A stretch of DNA of 64,000 nt from positions 186,001-250,000 of the forward strand of contig NZ_JAIUJS010000001.1 of the NCBI RefSeq assembly GCF_020166345.1. Reading direction: 5' to 3'. This DNA is from Winogradskyella vincentii. GTDB taxonomy: Bacteria; Bacteroidota; Bacteroidia; Flavobacteriales; Flavobacteriaceae. Position numbers and translations under genes: made by a program. Positions 63,190-64,000 of the stretch are shown piece by piece; the first letter of the stretch is position 1, and the number at the start of each line of letters is the position of its first letter. The notes under the pieces were generated by a model. That model saw only the letters and a list, made by a program, of their open reading frames with translations. It was not told the origin of the DNA and did not search any database.

Positions 63190-63204
63190 GTAAAGACGCA
63201 TTTT
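63176..63204 (+). terminator. Intrinsic terminator overlapping the M48 stop codon
   Basis: A 12-bp perfect stem AAAATGCGTCTT / AAGACGCATTTT encloses a 5-base loop. The last codons and TAA (63187-63189) of the M48 gene are inside it, so translating ribosomes would have to clear before it can fold. Confidence 0.88.
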
Positions 63205-63504
63205 CTAACTAACTAACTCAAATAATTGTCTTAAGTAGACACTTATATTTTTATACTTTTCAAAAACTGTACCGTTTCTTTAATATTCGCTTTTACTTAA
63301 TTAACTCAGTTTAAGCAAAAAAACAGAATTCTTTGTAATCATTTCATTCATCTATTAAACGCTTAAAATTACCGTCTGTTACAATTTGTGCCATTATATA
63401 ACAGATAATTAACAGTTTGAAAACAAATATGTTAAGACATTCTAAAAACTATAGTACCATTTGAATGGGTAAATGAAGATTATAAAAATTTTTACGATTG
63501 AAAT
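63205..63504. other. Gene-free AT-rich intergenic region upstream of gpmI
   Basis: These 300 bases contain no convincing ORF on either strand and no RNA fold that I could recognise. A weak TGTCT-TAAGT-AGACA inverted repeat occurs near the start (about 63227-63241). The gpmI promoter follows immediately, so long-range regulatory sites are possible. Confidence 0.5.
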
Positions 63505-63533
63505 TTGTTATCAACTTTGATATAGTATCTTTG
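63505..63533 (+). promoter_or_regulatory. Promoter of gpmI (TTG-N18-TATCTTTG)
   Basis: TTG (63505-63507) and TATCTTTG (63526-63533) are separated by 18 bases, a full match to the Bacteroidota -33/-7 consensus, with the ATG 22 bases downstream. Confidence 0.7.
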
Positions 63534-63554
63534 ATATCCTTAATATTATAGATA

Positions 63555-64000
63555 TGAACAAGAAGGTTATTTTAATGATATTAGATGGATGGGGGAAATC
63601 TCCAGATCCTAAAGTATCTGCCATAGATAATGCCGAAACACCATTTATAGATTCACTTTATACAAAATATCCAAATGCAAGTTTAAGAACAGATGGATTG
63701 CACGTTGGACTTCCAGAAGGTCAAATGGGCAATAGCGAGGTTGGACATATGAATTTAGGTGCTGGGCGCATTGTTTATCAAGATTTGGTTAAAATAAACC
63801 TTGCTGTTGAAAACAAAACACTGCAAAATGAAACTGTATTAAAAGAAGCTTTTAGTTATGCAAAGCACAACAATAAAAAAGTTCATTTACTTGGCTTGGT
63901 CAGCGATGGAGGTGTTCATTCTCACATAAATCACTTATTTGGATTAATTGATGCAGCGAATGATTATGGCTTAAAAGATGTTTTTGTACATGCATTCACT
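63555..64000 (+). CDS. gpmI: Phosphoglycerate mutase, cofactor-independent, 5' part
   Basis: The reading frame starts at ATG 63555 and is open to the end of the window (148 codons), so only the N-terminal third is seen. It shows the metal-dependent alkaline-phosphatase-superfamily start KKVILMILDGWGKSP, with the manganese-binding Asp, and the catalytic serine block EGQMGNSEVGHMNLGAGR. It also has VSDGGVHSHINHLFGLI of the inserted phosphotransferase domain. The enzyme interconverts 3- and 2-phosphoglycerate in glycolysis. Confidence 0.95.

Overview
The window is AT-rich, densely coded DNA from a member of the Bacteroidota, almost certainly a marine-type flavobacterium (Flavobacteriaceae). The evidence is a two-gene exosortase-F module, a TonB-dependent receptor with a carboxypeptidase-like N-terminal domain, recurrent flavobacterial families (HYC_CC_PP, DUF6702, CarboxypepD_reg-like proteins), and many upstream boxes matching the Bacteroidota -7 element TAnnTTTG instead of Shine-Dalgarno sequences. 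Several genes can only start at TTG or GTG. I saw no phage, insertion sequence, CRISPR array, rRNA or tRNA, so this looks like stable chromosomal backbone.

Layout. 0-3 kb: end of a TPR protein, secG and groES-groEL. 3-8.6 kb: an alanine-dehydrogenase-like enzyme, a copper/heavy-metal module (HYC_CC_PP protein, TonB receptor, HMA protein) and xrtF with its partner. 8.7-13.4 kb: a GAF/free-methionine-sulfoxide-reductase-like protein, two tandem MacB-type permeases and purH. 13.5-19.1 kb: the rod-shape operon mreB-mreC-mreD-mrdA-rodA. 19.1-27 kb: icd, then valS-gntK-gnd-gntP on the minus strand (gluconate use coupled to valS). 27-33.5 kb: a DUF1573 protein, a retropepsin-like PDZ protease, an aminotransferase, murB, an ECF sigma/anti-sigma pair and aquaporin. 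33.6-41 kb: a small Cys-rich protein, a GT2 glycosyltransferase, a second ECF sigma factor, an atypical Nramp transporter, lipA, gap, a TPR hybrid histidine kinase and lpxK. 42-46.8 kb: a NIF3 protein, a coiled-coil protein, msrA, a methyltransferase, a lipoprotein, a candidate small RNA and a YjdI-CDGSH iron-sulfur protein.

The 46.9-56.1 kb block is a nine-gene tryptophan/kynurenine catabolic operon: kynU, kmo, a RidA protein, a secreted M20 peptidase, aminomuconate-semialdehyde dehydrogenase, an SDR protein without the catalytic Tyr/Lys, 3-hydroxyanthranilate dioxygenase, ACMS decarboxylase and an O-methyltransferase. It covers kynurenine to 2-aminomuconate. The dioxygenase that starts the pathway, the formamidase and the classical later steps are not in the window.

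56-64 kb holds tatA, an M1 peptidase, DUF6702 and twin CarboxypepD_reg proteins, pepE, a GNAT acetyltransferase, an M48 protease and the start of gpmI.

The least explained element is a roughly 110-nt intergenic unit at 46254-46376. It has a perfect -7 promoter box, nested stem-loops, a GC-rich mini-hairpin and a strong intrinsic terminator, with no plausible ORF. I read it as a probable undescribed, or at least unannotated, small RNA.
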